Source of the DNA: Fragilaria radians
Lineage: Eukaryota; Bacillariophyta; Fragilariophyceae; Fragilariales; Fragilariaceae
Direction of reading: 5' to 3'
Assembly: GCA_900642245.1 (NCBI GenBank)
Contig: CAAAJI010000024.1
Span: forward strand, 249,748-313,747
Length of the DNA stretch: 64,000 bases
Shown: piece after piece, positions 22,272 to 35,000 of the stretch
Position numbering within the stretch: position 1 is the stretch's first letter
How the letters are laid out: each line of letters opens with the position of its first letter
Made by a program: the position numbers and the translations under genes
The notes under the pieces: model-generated
Seen by the model: only the letters and a program-made list of their open reading frames with translations
What the model was told of the DNA's origin: nothing
Database searches by the model: none

Positions 22272-24439
22272 AATCAATGCTCATTCATTCATTCACTTTA
22301 TCAAGTATTCTTTCTTCATCTCCAATTTTTTTTCCACTCAAATTTTTGGGCAGACATTTAATACTTGACGGAAAAGTATACGAGCTCTTTTTTCCAGACT
22401 GTCCAGTACATAACAACTACTACTATATTAACCCAAAAAGTACACCATTGTATTATGTTATCTAATACAGGTGGTTAGCAATATCAAGGCAGGTTTTTTC
22501 ACATTTCCCCATCTTCAAAATCTGAACATGCTGAAAATTATCAGAGAACATATATATTCCCATTAGTAGGTTGGGAATACAAAAATACGCAGCCTTGAAC
22601 CATCAGCACCTAGTTCTAACTGATAATAGCCACAAATGTACATCCAAAACCATGCCAATAGCAAGCTATTCCCTTGATCAGATTATGTTGTTTTCGTGCG
22701 GGACCATGAATATTGATAAGTCTCGTCGAGCAGCGCAGCTGTTAACCGCTGCTCTTCTGATCTAGGAAGATTGGCATTATCCCATCTGGCAAATAATAAA
22801 GTGGCATATTTTTAAAAAAGTAAAATGGGGAGGACGATTTCATGAAACTAGGCTATTGAAAGAAGAAACATTGCCTACCAGTGTAGGAACGGCAATTTAT
22901 ACTGAATACAGGATACCAGCCATATCGACACATGAAGAATCGGAAATATTTAAGGTGATGCCAGCATTTAAAGAGTATCAAAGTAATTTTTTAAAATGAG
23001 ATGAAAAGTAAAAAATCGCCAAGAAAATTCGAAAGAAGTAAATGCTGAGAATAAATGAGAGGTTTTGATTCAAATACTGAAATCTATAACTCTAGTTTAA
23101 AATTTGTTAGAAAAGAATGGTTTTTTACAACCAACGCCTCTACATTTTGAAAGTAGTTACTTTTTACATCTTCGAAACTCTGGAACAGAAACGAAATTAG
23201 AAGGCTTTGCACAGCGTTTCCGCCTGTGCTTGAACATGCGCGCACCTGTGAATGGGATAATATTTGAATACCTCTTGACAAGAGAATTTCTTGTGGACGC
23301 CTCATCTCACGAGATATGATTGATCTGAACATTAAAAAGGTACATAAGTATCGCAATTTTACAATTACTAAATGGGTGCCCAATGATGTTTGACTTGTTT
23401 TTTGACTTAAAGCAAAAGCCATGGAATTACTGAAAATGGGAAGTGGGATAATCCTAATCCCATCTTTTGAAAGGAAGCAAGCTTTAAGGCAAAGTAACTG
23501 AAGCTTGACTACAATGCGACTTACATGGAAAAGAATCAAAAGGGGAGCAGCCTATTTTATCGGAAATAAAATCAAAATCGCTCTAATACTAACAACAAAA
23601 CAGCAATGACTTGAGTTTAACTTGAATTGAGTGGTTGGACTGATGACCCCAACGTACAGCTGCCCCTTTGGATCTGAAGTTTACTCCTAAACTACTCCCG
23701 TTGTCCTTTCACGTAGCATTCACATAGTTTTCTTCTTGCAGTTGGACTGTTTTGTTTGCAATTACCTTGAAACTTCACAAGCAGTGTTGATGGGTTCTAT
23801 GAAAACTACACCTTTATTTTGTACCACTATTGCGGTGTTCGCGGGTCTTTCTTGTCTGATTTGTAACTAATGGAATATGACTTTCAGCAAAGAAAGTAAT
23901 GGTTTTTAAACACAATTCCCTCATTGAGGTTTTGAATATCAACAAATGGTGTGATTATATTATTCTATGCTGAGAATACACAATGCAAATGTATGATTTA
24001 TAACATTATTACTCTATTTGCAGTCTGTACTGACCCTGCATAGTTATTTGACTTGAAAACGGGGCACTAAACGTGAATTTATCATGCATGTTTTCAATTG
24101 TGAAAAAAATTGTGATCTTATAAATTTTTTCATGAAAACACATAAAATCAAGTGTTTGCATGTGAAAGTACTGTCTATCTTTTTCATTTTCATGCTGACC
24201 TCATGACTCCAGAAATGATAGGAGTGTAGACAAAATTGTTGGTAGAAGTTGGTAACCCAAAATGGAATATGCAAGCAAAATTTTCTGAAAAGGAAATATC
24301 AATATTTAATGGCATCCAGAAGCAATGTTAGATGACTTGTAGTAAGAAAAAATGATCATAATGACAGTATCTGCTTTTTGGGAGTATTGTGCGAAGGGCA
24401 ACCTGTGAGTCCAACTCACCTTTCCTACGACAGTTTATA
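22272..24439. other. intergenic region; one GC-rich hairpin
   Basis: No gene is supported. A perfect 8-base-pair stem (GAGCAGCG at 22728-22735 with CGCTGCTC at 22747-22754, 11-base loop) stands out in AT-rich sequence. It is followed at 22767-22790 by a stretch faintly like the U6 snRNA core, which I rejected. A 151-codon minus frame at 23539-23084 has no recognisable domain. Confidence 0.4.
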
Positions 24440-25358
24440 TCATTCACCCTTGATTTGATCATTTAGATCTCGGTGCTGCACGATACTAAGATAACAGTTC
24501 CAAAAAACTGAAAAGAACATCATTGTCAGGGGTCGTAAATGAGTAGGCATCACCGCAAAATTAAAGAAGTTGATTGGGACCCACAAGGAAGCTGACCTAA
24601 TAATTGTATCTGCCAAGTCAGCATCTATCTTGCGTCTAGCCTTGTTGAACATCAAATCCCAGTTCCAAGGTACGAGAGTTTCAACGATATCATTTTTCGG
24701 CGTCAAATTTGGCGCCTCCTCACCACTTTCACCTACTTTGGCTTGCAACGCCTGAATCAAGTCACGACGGAGTGAGATCCGCTCGGCAGAATGATGAATG
24801 CAGGTGCCGTAGAAAGAAAAGGGTATTGACAGGAATACTGAAGAATAGGGCCAACAATACTCTACCACTGACTACCCTCAAGGTTGGAGCATGACCAAAT
24901 ATCCGATCACTCACATGATACAAGCCAAGAAATGCAGGAGTAACAAAAGCCACATTCCATGTAACCATGGTGGCAAGTCGAAAAAGGTCAACGGATGAAA
25001 ACTTCTCATAAAGAGAGCGATATACATCATTCATAGAAGACAAAGGTGTCGGATCCAACCATGCGTTGACTTTTGCTTTGGGAGGTGCTTTTTGCTTCAT
25101 TTCCTCATCATCATATGTAGACTCTATATTTATGTTATATTGATTCAAGATGAGTTTGGTATGAGTTCCGTATCGATGCAGCGTATGTCTGCGCTGTAAC
25201 GTGCCCTTGCCCTGATTCTCTCCGGGCTGATGCATGCTACGCCTCTCCAAGGATTGTGCCATTAGATCCCCGATAGTCATTAGAACAAGCGACGCAGCTA
25301 AATTCGAGCGAATGGGGAATGCTCGTAGTTGGTTCAAATACCAATTTATGAATTTCAT
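24440..25358 (-). pseudogene. Mpv17/PMP22-family membrane protein, frameshifted
   Basis: The N-terminus (WYLNQLRAFPIRSN, then MTIGDLMAQ) and the C-terminal signature (SLWVPINFFNFAVMPTHLRP, then FFSVFWNCYLS) identify the Mpv17/PMP22 family, four-span proteins of inner mitochondrial, plastid or peroxisomal membranes. The two halves lie in different frames that overlap at 24762-24868. They join if one base is surplus in the A-rich run at about 24811-24820 (coding strand ..CTTTTCTTTC..), giving ..PVNTLFFYGTCIHH.. and 305 residues. Nothing resembles an intron at the jump. The family is usually 170-250 residues; the excess is mainly a polar insert of about 70 residues after the first helix (roughly 40-110), rich in His, Gln and Lys. 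As with the transporter nearby, an assembly error is a strong alternative to a real lesion. Confidence 0.78.
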
Positions 25359-26959
25359 GATATATTCTTCATCTAGAGTTTTTTTTCATGATACGTTCAT
25401 TCACCAACATGAGCTGCATAACTCAACCCTTAGCTGAGATATAGAAATTTCAAGAATACTTTGGAATACTATTCCTTAAACGACAAATATCGGAGAGATA
25501 TCCAGCAAAATCTACCAATAATTAATTCTTTGTGTTATATTTACTGTCCTTATTTCTCCTAACCAGCATTACCTTCTCAAATTCATAAATTAAACTAATC
25601 TACACATATACATATTCAAACAATGGTTGTTCTACTCCAATCCCCTCTTATCCCCAATATTAATTCGTTTGAATTGTCTTCCATTTTCCCTAGTATATAA
25701 CTACATGTTCCTTGCGGGGATCCTTGCCTACATTCTTCGTGACTACTTCTGCTTTACTATACCTGACATCACGAAAATAACTAAATGAAACCATCCTCAA
25801 CGTCTGCATGAACAAAATGATGTCTCGTTTCCACGTGTGCGGTGTGTATTCACGAACGTCGCAATCCTAAGAAGCTTGTTGATTCTGAATACATTTTTCC
25901 AGAGATCGGCAAAAATTCAAATTCTTAAGGACCACTTCAACCATTTTAACATCTCGTCACTGCACGCTGCATCTGAGTATGCCAAACTTTTCTCCCTTCA
26001 TTGTGTTGCGGTGTCCAATAGCAATTATACCTACAATTACACTCTGGAACAGACCTGCATCACTTTTGAAGCAGTGACGGAAAATTTCATCATTATGCAT
26101 TTCTCAGTGAGCATGTTGAAGTCGTGCAAATTAAGATTCACCTTGTCCAAAAATGTGAGCAGAGAGTCTCATGAAAAACATGTAGCTAAGTGTATAGAAA
26201 AGACAATGGAATACTGAATAGGACATGCTTGGAAGTGTATTTGTAGGTATCACTTATAAAACATAAAGTCTAAACTCGACTGCTAAAAGAAGCTAGAAAG
26301 GAGAATATGATGCATATTAATGATTTACTGAGACCATAATACAAAATACTCAACTTGGTTAGCTCGCAATCCCAAAGACTCATGAAGAAATCAACAAGAA
26401 AATGGATTAACAAAAGAAAAAGTTCTTAGATAATGAAGACACAGAATCGATAATGTACGAAAAGGCTATAAATGGAAATGTGACGTTCAACCTGGTGCCA
26501 GAATAACCATTAAATAGAAGGCAGTCCTATAATTCCTGGAGAAAGGTTGAAGAGTAAGTATGGGAAAACTTCAGCTTCTTCCTTAGTGAAAAGGGAAAGA
26601 AACGATTTTCAGATAAACCTAAGTGAAGACCCAGGTTCTGGATTGACGCACTTTAAGAATTTAGAATGAAGTTATAATTCATGGGTTAAGCATTGACAGA
26701 TGATCAGTTCATCGTCGTTGAGCTTAATAATCTGACATGAGATTATCGATTGCATATGTTGCTTTTAAAGAACAGATTTGAAAATAAAGCGAACCCGCGT
26801 GATGTCGACAAACTAGGTAAGATATTGCATCTGCGATTTGAAATACTGTCCATACAATCATAATTAAACAGTGAGAGTAAAGCAAGTAAAAAACATACTT
26901 AATTTGGAAGACACCAACACCTAAGCTGTCAAGGAAATAAAGAAAATGCAAGGATGGCT
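25359..26959. other. intergenic region, possibly including the decayed 5' part of a copia element
   Basis: Nothing clear is seen from 25359 to about 26270. From there to 26959 the plus strand becomes purine-rich, like the copia relic that follows, and may be its unrecognisable gag/integrase part. I could not find long terminal repeats by eye. Confidence 0.35.
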
Positions 26960-28395
26960 CAATCCTGATGTTTGAAGAATTTTGGCATGAATCAAAATTG
27001 GGAAGGAAAATAACTCTAGATCAAGAAAAACATTGCATTGACGATGCTTTTGAAGGTGCAAAAGGGACAGGAAGGTTAAAAGAATTCTTCAATCATCCTG
27101 ATCTTGACTTAAGTACTAAGTGGAGAGAAGCAATTCATAAAGTATTCAGAGAAAGGAATTTGCTTGGAGTTTGGAAGAAAAATATGAGAGATGTCTGTTG
27201 ATCATTGATGTGGCAATAGCAAGTGACTTGTTGATTGGTGACAGACAAATCCCAGGGATTGACTTCAACGATGACTTCGCCTCAGTTGTGACTGATGTGA
27301 CAATTTGAATCCTTCTAGCTGCCGGGTTGGTAAAGAATCTTAAGTCCAAGTCCGAAAGGGAAATGTATATCAATATTCCACAAGGGATGCAGATAGGGAA
27401 GACTATTTGTCACTGAAGAAGAACATTTACGGTCTAGTTCAAATTGCATGACAGTTCTGCGAAGGTTGGTGGCTTCAAAGGTTGTGTGTTAAATGCCAAC
27501 TACGTCGATAATAGCCTCATTATCAAGAAAGGTGAGGCAATGGAGGAAATGATGAACGCGTTCAAAGGAGGCAACTTGGATGGAAGATTGAAGATAATCT
27601 CACCAATTAGCTAAGTTGCAAGATATTTCAGGAGAGAGATCAAGGAAAGGCTGGGATCATACAACCTCACGTTTTGGATAACCTGGAGAAAGATTTGGTT
27701 ATGAATCAATGGAATGTGTAGCTGCGCACAGCCTGGAAAGTAGTGTATGAGAATGGTGAGATCTAGGGCAATACGGTAGACATCGACACAAAAATGCAGT
27801 TGAGATACAAATCAGGTGTTGGAATCTTGCTCGATTTGATCATGCATTTGTGACCACATAATGAAAGTATTTTGATGAACTACTTAGGCGCATGGATGGT
27901 GGTGACTCTAGCGGCCAACAAGGAAATGTTAAGAGACATCAAGATTGTCCTTGACACATAGTTATTCTGCTTTAAGGAGGAACCACAGAAGAAAAAAGAA
28001 GATTGGAATCTTATGGCATTTAGCAATAATAATTGGGCTGGAGACATAGAGAAATGAATTATCATCACAGGCTTTATGTCCTTGTCTGGACAACCAATTT
28101 GTCTGAGGACAAACGACAAAATAATTAAACCGAGTATGCGGCAGTGTCAGAGACAGTGAAGGAGATCAGGTTGATGTACTATCTTCTGAAAAGAATGGGA
28201 AATAATTACCCTTCTTTGTTAGATTAGACATACATCTTCCGGAGTTTTACGATACATCTTGATACGCGGTACTATCTCGGCCTAATAAACATTTAAGGAC
28301 AAACAACAATGACGCTAGTATGTTTACGAAGATTCTGAATAAAGGAATATATGAAAAGCAAATTCTAAAGCTCCTTGGAAAGTGGTAAGATTATT
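26960..28395 (+). mobile_element. decayed Ty1/copia retrotransposon (reverse transcriptase and RNase H remains)
   Basis: Pieces of copia polyprotein are readable in order across several frames. These are a pre-RT segment at about 27070-27175 (GRLKEFFNHPDLDLSTKW), RT segments from about 27240 (QIPGIDFNDDFASVVTDVT) and 27365 (EMYINIPQGMQIGK), the active-site region at about 27505 (NYVDNSLIIKKGEAMEEMM), and RNase H from about 27890 to 28090 (EDWNLMAFSNNNWAG). The copia C-terminus is at about 28325-28392 (MFTKILNKGIYEKQILKLLGKW). At least four in-frame stops and several frame changes interrupt it, and the catalytic YVDD box reads YVDN. It is therefore inactive. Neither terminal repeats nor target-site duplication could be seen. 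Confidence 0.85.
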
Positions 28396-29463
28396 GAATT
28401 GTGGGTTACAAGTAGAGCATTTGAAAGGATCACTGCCTTTCCATGAGTTGTGAGTCACTCGTCTGGAATAAGCTATCAAATTGTGACAAATGTCAGTGAA
28501 TATTGATTAAGCAAGTAGTATATTTGCGGTGAGCCAATTTATTCAAATAATAAGTTGCAATCAATACAAAGAGGACTTTGTCATAAATCTATACTGGTAT
28601 TTTTAAATTCTTGTAGGCTACCTTGTTATTGCTGACATTCTTTTTAAATATAAAATCCTATACATTCGCTGCTTCCTAGTCAGTAGGTATAGCAATGTAA
28701 CAAGTATTGTTGGGAGGAAATCTCAGTTTGAAGGCACACATTTGTGAACCAATCCTTGCTCATGGCTACCATCCAGCTTTCGTAAATGTTGTGTTCTTCC
28801 TATTTAATACATATCTTGAGCAAGCAAAGGATCGTAAATTAAAAGATACTACCAGTAAAGGAAATATGAACTTTATCTCAAACTCCAAGCCAAAAGACTT
28901 CTTGAATGCGTTTAAACGTTAAAATATTTCCAGAATGCTTCTATAATCACAGGTCCAATGTCGAATATTTGATGTAACAGCAAAAGAAACTTTACAATTT
29001 GTAAATTGATTCATATTTCATGCTGATATGCAAGAGTTAGAAGCATTACAACAATTCTTAGCTCATGTCCGTGTGATCACCCTCAACAAACTAAGTTAGA
29101 ATTGTTCAATCTTATAAAAATACATTGAACACATCAATCCAGCAAAAATTCAACCAATGGGAAACTCTAATAGCAAAAGTTCTACCAATGATCAGCTAAC
29201 AATTTCCAACACTAAATATTCTTTAAAGAATTGATCCTATCATTCATACTCAAATCTGCGTTTCAATGCAAGCGCCAACTACTAGTGCTGACTTAAAAAG
29301 TTAGAACTATTTCAACACTAAGTGCATGGCCATGCATTAGCAATCAACAAAATCAGATGTAGTCAATCCCTTCCGCTTTGGATTGAATTAAAATGACGAA
29401 ATTATCATACCTTGATATTTTATAGTCTATGAAAAAGATACTACATTGTAACAAATCACCTTT
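28396..29463. other. intergenic region
   Basis: A 71-codon plus frame at 28707-28922 has no recognisable domain. Nothing else is supported. This stretch is the 3' flank of the minus-strand SUMO ligase gene and of the copia relic. Confidence 0.45.
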
Positions 29464-32007
29464 TCAGAGTATTATGAGATCTATCTCGGCACCTTTCTTT
29501 CTTTTTGTATCATTAGACTGTAAACTGTGTGATTCCGAATAGCGCTTTCTCCTTTCCGGCATCAACTTCCATGTACCATCTGAAAAAAACTCTACACGGT
29601 CCCTGAATGATGAAGCTTCATTCTTGAACTGTTGCAAAAGCTTTTCAGTCAAAGCACAGTGTTGCAGATCAAACACTGAAATGGTTTGATCATTACAAAC
29701 AGGACATTCCCACCTAGTACCACTTACGTTGGCATTTACGTAAAGAAAGTTTAATAAATCAAAGCACTGAAAATGGTTGCATTGATGCGAACGGACTGGA
29801 GTTGCCATGAGTGTGGAAGAGATGGGACATGTAAGCTTGAAGAGAAAGGATGAACTGCCGCATTGATCATGATCGACGTCATCAATGACACATACTTTAT
29901 TTTTCTTGGCGTAATCCATGGCAATCTGAATCGATTCTTCTCTGCTGAGGTTTTGAATCTTGTCTTTCATGAGAAACTCAAAAAGGTTTTCTGGTGGTCT
30001 ATACCTGCATACCGAAACGCATAAATAATAAGGATCCGCATCATGAGTCAGTGCACTGACTGTAATTGACTCGGGGGCTTCAACAAATTGTGTCATGTCA
30101 AGCATTCGCGATAGATAACTCCATTCAGATGTATTATGACTCTGCTGCTTTCGTTGTACGATCTCTCTAGCAGCACCATCGATTTGAAGGAATGTTCCTT
30201 TCGGCCATATATGATAATCACTTCGCATAACTTTCTTTTTCAAGGCACTCTTTCCTGTTGGCTTTTGAGGAGGATTACAAGGTAACATGCGCAGCAGCAG
30301 CCTGACTTCACCAGATTCGTAAATGTACCTTCTCTCACCTTTAGGATTATTCCACCCTTGAATAAGTTTTTGATATTGCAATGGCACTGCCAACTTTACC
30401 TCAACTGCACGGTGTTGTTGGGGAGGTAGAAATTTATCTTTATCTGCTTCCTTTGGTTTATCCATATGTGCTATGCTCTCAATAATTGAAGTCTTTGTCA
30501 CCGCAAGAATATTCACCATATCCCAATACGGTTCCCAGGTGTAGAGACGTCGGATGACATCCAGGGTCTCATTATTCGTTAAAATAGAATCTTTCCAGCT
30601 AAATTCACCCATGGGTCGGGGGGCTAATGCGCCAGTAAACTGAGGTAGGCCAATCGGAAACCATTTTTTATGAAAGACTGCGTCACTAGGTTGAGGCTTT
30701 GTGGGAATAGGAGGTATCTCAAAACGAGGTGCCTTGCCATTTACCTGCATACTTGATGATGAGGGAAGCTTAGAGTCCAACAAGTCATTTTGCGCACTCG
30801 ATTTATCGATTTCATGGGTGTTTAAGGCCAAGGAAGACACTGCTCCCATATTCCCTTGACGTTGTGACGACACAGAGACAGGATCTTTAATTCTGCTTTG
30901 GTGAGATGTAGCGGCAGGTATTCTGTTATCCTTTATGTTTGATATCGATGAAGCGTCTGAAGGAGAAGGTGTGACACTTAAAGACTTTGGATTTGAAGGG
31001 ACTATATTCTGACGATCAATACTAGCACCTTTGCTTGAATTTGGCTCAGTTGGAGGATGGCCAATTATATTTCGTTGAAAGGGCGTGGAATTACTGTATC
31101 TCGGATAACTGGTGCTTTCACTTGTTTGAAAGCTTCTAGATTGTTCAAGATTAGTGTTAGAGCTGAGCAAAGCGTTATTCTTTGAGTGGTTGATGTGACC
31201 TCTGTGAGTTGAAAACTCCTTTCCATTGACTGTTGCTTCAGCACCAAGAGAAAAACTTGAAGAACCTGTATTTTCATTTCCAATCTTAGACCGCTCACTC
31301 GTAGTTGTTGCAACTGACGAATTTGACGCAAACGAAGCCTCGTTGATCCCCAATGTTGATCTTAAAGCACTTGGATACAATTCATGTGATCTAACTCCAT
31401 TATGGGACGGAGTATACAATTGTACACCGGAATTCTGGCGTGAGTCTTCGAAAAAATTAGAAGCGTGCTTTGCTTCACTTGGTTTCCGGAGTGGACTGTT
31501 CGTCACTAATATATAATTATTGGTATCAGGAATTCCTGTAGGAATAGCTACATCCTGGTTACCTTTGTTTGATTCTACGACTGCATGTCTTGACGAATTT
31601 ATATCTCTTCGGGTGGCTGAAACGGAATTTACGTTTCCATTACCAAACGTAGAAATGGAGCCTTGGGCTTCACCTACCGTACTTACACTCCTATTATCCG
31701 TGGATTCGGATATACTATTCTCCACCCGAGATAGCAAGATCTTGAGATTACGGTAGGCATCTCTTCTGCTAGCTGGAGTATTGCATGGATCAAGAGTTAG
31801 CATTATTAGTTTCTTGAGTATCCAATCGAATTTCTCTATTGCTCCAACCACCGAGGACGGAATGTCACCGACGCTTACTGCAATTGGATTTTCAAGAAGC
31901 AATTCCACTTTTGCTTCTCCCATGCGCTGAACTTCCCTTTTCCTTTTCGTCACGATTCTCGCCCAAACCTGCTTTTCTCTGACAGGTATAGAGTAAGGCA
32001 ATGTCAT
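29464..32007 (-). CDS. PIAS/SIZ-type SUMO E3 ligase (SP-RING protein)
   Basis: A single-exon, 847-residue nuclear protein. The MIZ/SP-RING zinc finger spans about 727-776: Cys727 (CPISS), the C-x-H-x2-C set in SHQCNHFQCFD, and CPVC near 768. Before it, residues about 460-670 hold a PINIT-like region (ETLDVIRRLYTWEPYW to the YLCVSVCRYRPPENLFEFLMKD strand), as in Siz/PIAS proteins. The N-terminal 450 residues are Ser/Asn-rich and low in complexity; I see no clear SAP domain. The C-terminus carries basic clusters (PERRKRY, TKRKKG) and ends in AEIDLIIL, a good SUMO-interacting motif. In the family the SP-RING holds E2 Ubc9 and the SIM positions SUMO, so SUMO transfer to chromatin or replication proteins is the expected role. 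Length is within the family's range. Confidence 0.88.
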   Translation of the reverse strand: MTLPYSIPVREKQVWARIVTKRKREVQRMGEAKVELLLENPIAVSVGDIPSSVVGAIEKFDWILKKLIMLTLDPCNTPASRRDAYRNLKILLSRVENSISESTDNRSVSTVGEAQGSISTFGNGNVNSVSATRRDINSSRHAVVESNKGNQDVAIPTGIPDTNNYILVTNSPLRKPSEAKHASNFFEDSRQNSGVQLYTPSHNGVRSHELYPSALRSTLGINEASFASNSSVATTTSERSKIGNENTGSSSFSLGAEATVNGKEFSTHRGHINHSKNNALLSSNTNLEQSRSFQTSESTSYPRYSNSTPFQRNIIGHPPTEPNSSKGASIDRQNIVPSNPKSLSVTPSPSDASSISNIKDNRIPAATSHQSRIKDPVSVSSQRQGNMGAVSSLALNTHEIDKSSAQNDLLDSKLPSSSSMQVNGKAPRFEIPPIPTKPQPSDAVFHKKWFPIGLPQFTGALAPRPMGEFSWKDSILTNNETLDVIRRLYTWEPYWDMVNILAVTKTSIIESIAHMDKPKEADKDKFLPPQQHRAVEVKLAVPLQYQKLIQGWNNPKGERRYIYESGEVRLLLRMLPCNPPQKPTGKSALKKKVMRSDYHIWPKGTFLQIDGAAREIVQRKQQSHNTSEWSYLSRMLDMTQFVEAPESITVSALTHDADPYYLCVSVCRYRPPENLFEFLMKDKIQNLSREESIQIAMDYAKKNKVCVIDDVDHDQCGSSSFLFKLTCPISSTLMATPVRSHQCNHFQCFDLLNFLYVNANVSGTRWECPVCNDQTISVFDLQHCALTEKLLQQFKNEASSFRDRVEFFSDGTWKLMPERRKRYSESHSLQSNDTKRKKGAEIDLIIL

Positions 32008-35000
32008 GATCGCAATCGGAAGTTTTATTGCAATTTGGCGCTATTTCGTTTTCATAATCAATTAGTTTTCAGTCTTCGATAGTGTGAAGTTACTGCACTC
32101 GTCCTAACGAGTACTATGAATAGTGGTAAAGTGTACTGTACTTGTATATCCAGTAATTACCTGTGTTACTCGTTACTGTGATACTGTACAGGTTTTGCAT
32201 CAAGTGTATCATCATGGCTGCTGGATCACTTACTTCTGAGCTACTGATTAAGATATTCTCATTAGGAAAACATCAATTCAACTCCAAGGTTTGCGTTTTT
32301 CAGAGAAACTCTTATAGCAAATTCCACGTGACTACGAATTCATTTCTTCCTAGTAATAAAACCGTAGTAAGGGAAACAGAGGCCAATGGCTACTTCAGGT
32401 CTACAAATGCCAGGATGAGCAAATACAAAGTTGCTTTTTGCTTTTCAATTTGAAAATAAACAAATTTTGCTTTCTCTGCCACTTTGTCTAATTCTTTTTT
32501 TTAATGAGTATGCATTATTGTTGATATTTTTATTATTTTACCTAGATTGGTGTCAATTTTTCGATGTTTTGAAATGAGAGTTGAATTCACTCACATTGAT
32601 CTTATTGTTTTACATTGTTTAATTGTATCCGTGGTCTTTGTGTTGGCTCCTGATTGATGTTGCTAGATGCAATTAAATCTGAAACGCTCACTTTGAGTTC
32701 GTTCAAGCCTCAACGTTGCTGTGTTTGGCTGTATTCTTGTAATTGCGTCTCCATAAGCCATCTCTTCAGTTATGTCAAGTGCTTTGATAAAGTATACACA
32801 CTTTTCTTTTTAAATTTCAAACGATGTTGCATCTTTCGTTGCAATATTTACATCAACTAGTAAATTTATAGCCTCGAACCACTTCGTTTTTATTGTTGCC
32901 CAATCGCATTGGAATGGTTTGATTTGTAAATGGTCTGTTAGGATTAAAAAGAATCTTAATTCACTTGAGGTTTATTACCTACATGAAGAATGTATACAAG
33001 CTAGTTTTATTTGGCATCATAAAGTACTCGACATATTGCTAGATTTAATTGTGAGTCCATAAGTGAATGTAGTACAACTTAATCTTGTAAAAATCTTGTA
33101 TGTTCTCCATTCAAAATAACTGGCAGTACACATTTCCATAGGATGTACAATAAGTATTCTGTAGTGACACAATTATATACTTTAGACTCTCCCACGAATG
33201 TGAAGCATATACTCAGAGTATATTCAGAGTATCGCTTTTATGAATAATGCATAACAAACTACTTTTGATGAATCTTTCAAATTTCTAGGCAGGCATTCAA
33301 GTGAATGAAATGTCTTTTGACCCTTCAATTCCTTCTTGATGATGATTGTACACGAATCTTTCCAGGCAATTATAACAAATTTGCTGAAAATGAACCAGAT
33401 AGATTCGTAGGCTGGCAGAATTTCTTAACCTCGTGCTTTCTCCCTACGGTGTAAGTTAGTCCCATAAACAGTCCACATAAAAAAAGAAAACGGAAGTGTC
33501 TCCATTTTCGAGCCTTTGAAGCAAAGATATTCATGATGGTATTTGTGTGCTGTTTGAATTTATTGTGCTGAAAATTCAAACGAACATTTGCTTTATTTGC
33601 GCCATTACCGAATTAAGACGTTGAGGAAATAACTCTCATTATCGATCTAGAGAGTTCGATCAGGAGCATTTCCGATGCAACCGCATGTGTGACTTTGGCT
33701 TGTAAGTATCAGCAAAGTGTCACGATAGAATTTTTAATATTTCATATCTTAAAAAACAATCTTAGGGGTGTGATTTATTGAATAACAATGGAGAGAAATT
33801 AAATTCTATTGGTAAGCGCTTGTACTTTTAGTTCACAGATATCTTACATGTTTGATCACTTTACTTTAAAATATTGCAATGGTAGGTCGCCTTTAAATCC
33901 AGAGCATTGGGAAAGGTAAAGCCTTCCAATGATTTGATCATGGCATTGGCTTATATTTCTAAAGTGTGTCGATCGAGCATAATCCTAAATCCACAAGTAT
34001 TCTATGCATTACGTTTTGTAAGCTATCGCCATGATTCATGCCAAGGCTGCTGCCGACTTTCTAGTGGAATGTAATAAGTTGACTTTACGTATTCGGACAG
34101 GTTTGAGCAATTAATGAGTATTCTAGAATTATATGAGCTCCAAGATCATCCGTATTACTGGCTCAATGAATTTCCTATGTTTGAAGTGAAACTAAGTGCT
34201 GTCCTCTAATATATTGTTATGGTTATCATATGCATAAACAAATTGTGGACAATTAATATTTATCAAAGAGATGATAGATAACTTTCTGGTACTTTCAGAA
34301 TTTATTTTTATGGATGTCGTATCTGTATCCACTGGGCTATCCCTCTAGGGTTTCCAAATCATCGATTCTTTTGCAAAACTTTTCTTTGCAACCTTTTGAT
34401 AGAACACACTTCATAGCATTAATTACGTTTCGGTTTATCTTCACTTAGTTCTTCAGTGAGGTTAGGGCCTTAATTGCCTCATTTGTCTACGCTGTCATGA
34501 AGTGAATGCGGCACAGGCAGGAACGCATAGACTTCTCTTTTTTTGATAATAAGGAAAAACCTATTAAAGAACTAGTTTTCCTTCAATAAGTGTGTGTTAT
34601 ACAGATCAACTGATGCTGTTTGTGAGTATCAATTGGTTCTGTTTATAATAACGAGAAGGTTCTATTTCAATCAGAACATTCCTTTTTCTAGATTCTAGAA
34701 TCACTTTTTTAAATTTAATTTCTTGTGAAAGCTCTACATCTTCGGATTTTTTCCACTATTATTCTACATCATATACCTATAGGTTAAGGCATAAAGTTTT
34801 CCTTTGCATCATTTCTAGCTAGCTCACATCCTTTAGGTTTGAATAAATTCTAGGAAGATCTCTAACATGCATTAGAAATTGACATTTCAGGATGTGAACA
34901 AAAACCTGTTGTCTTAAGTATGTACTACTCCTTTTACTCAACTGCAGTCAGACTAAAATGCTGATATTTCCTCTTTCAATGCAAGATCGTTAATGACTCC

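Noticed and set aside
22755..22815. U6 snRNA-like stretch (GGAAGATTGGCAT..CCC)
   Set aside because: The invariant ACAGAGA box is missing and the 5' stem-loop cannot be formed; the similarity is limited to about 20 scattered bases.
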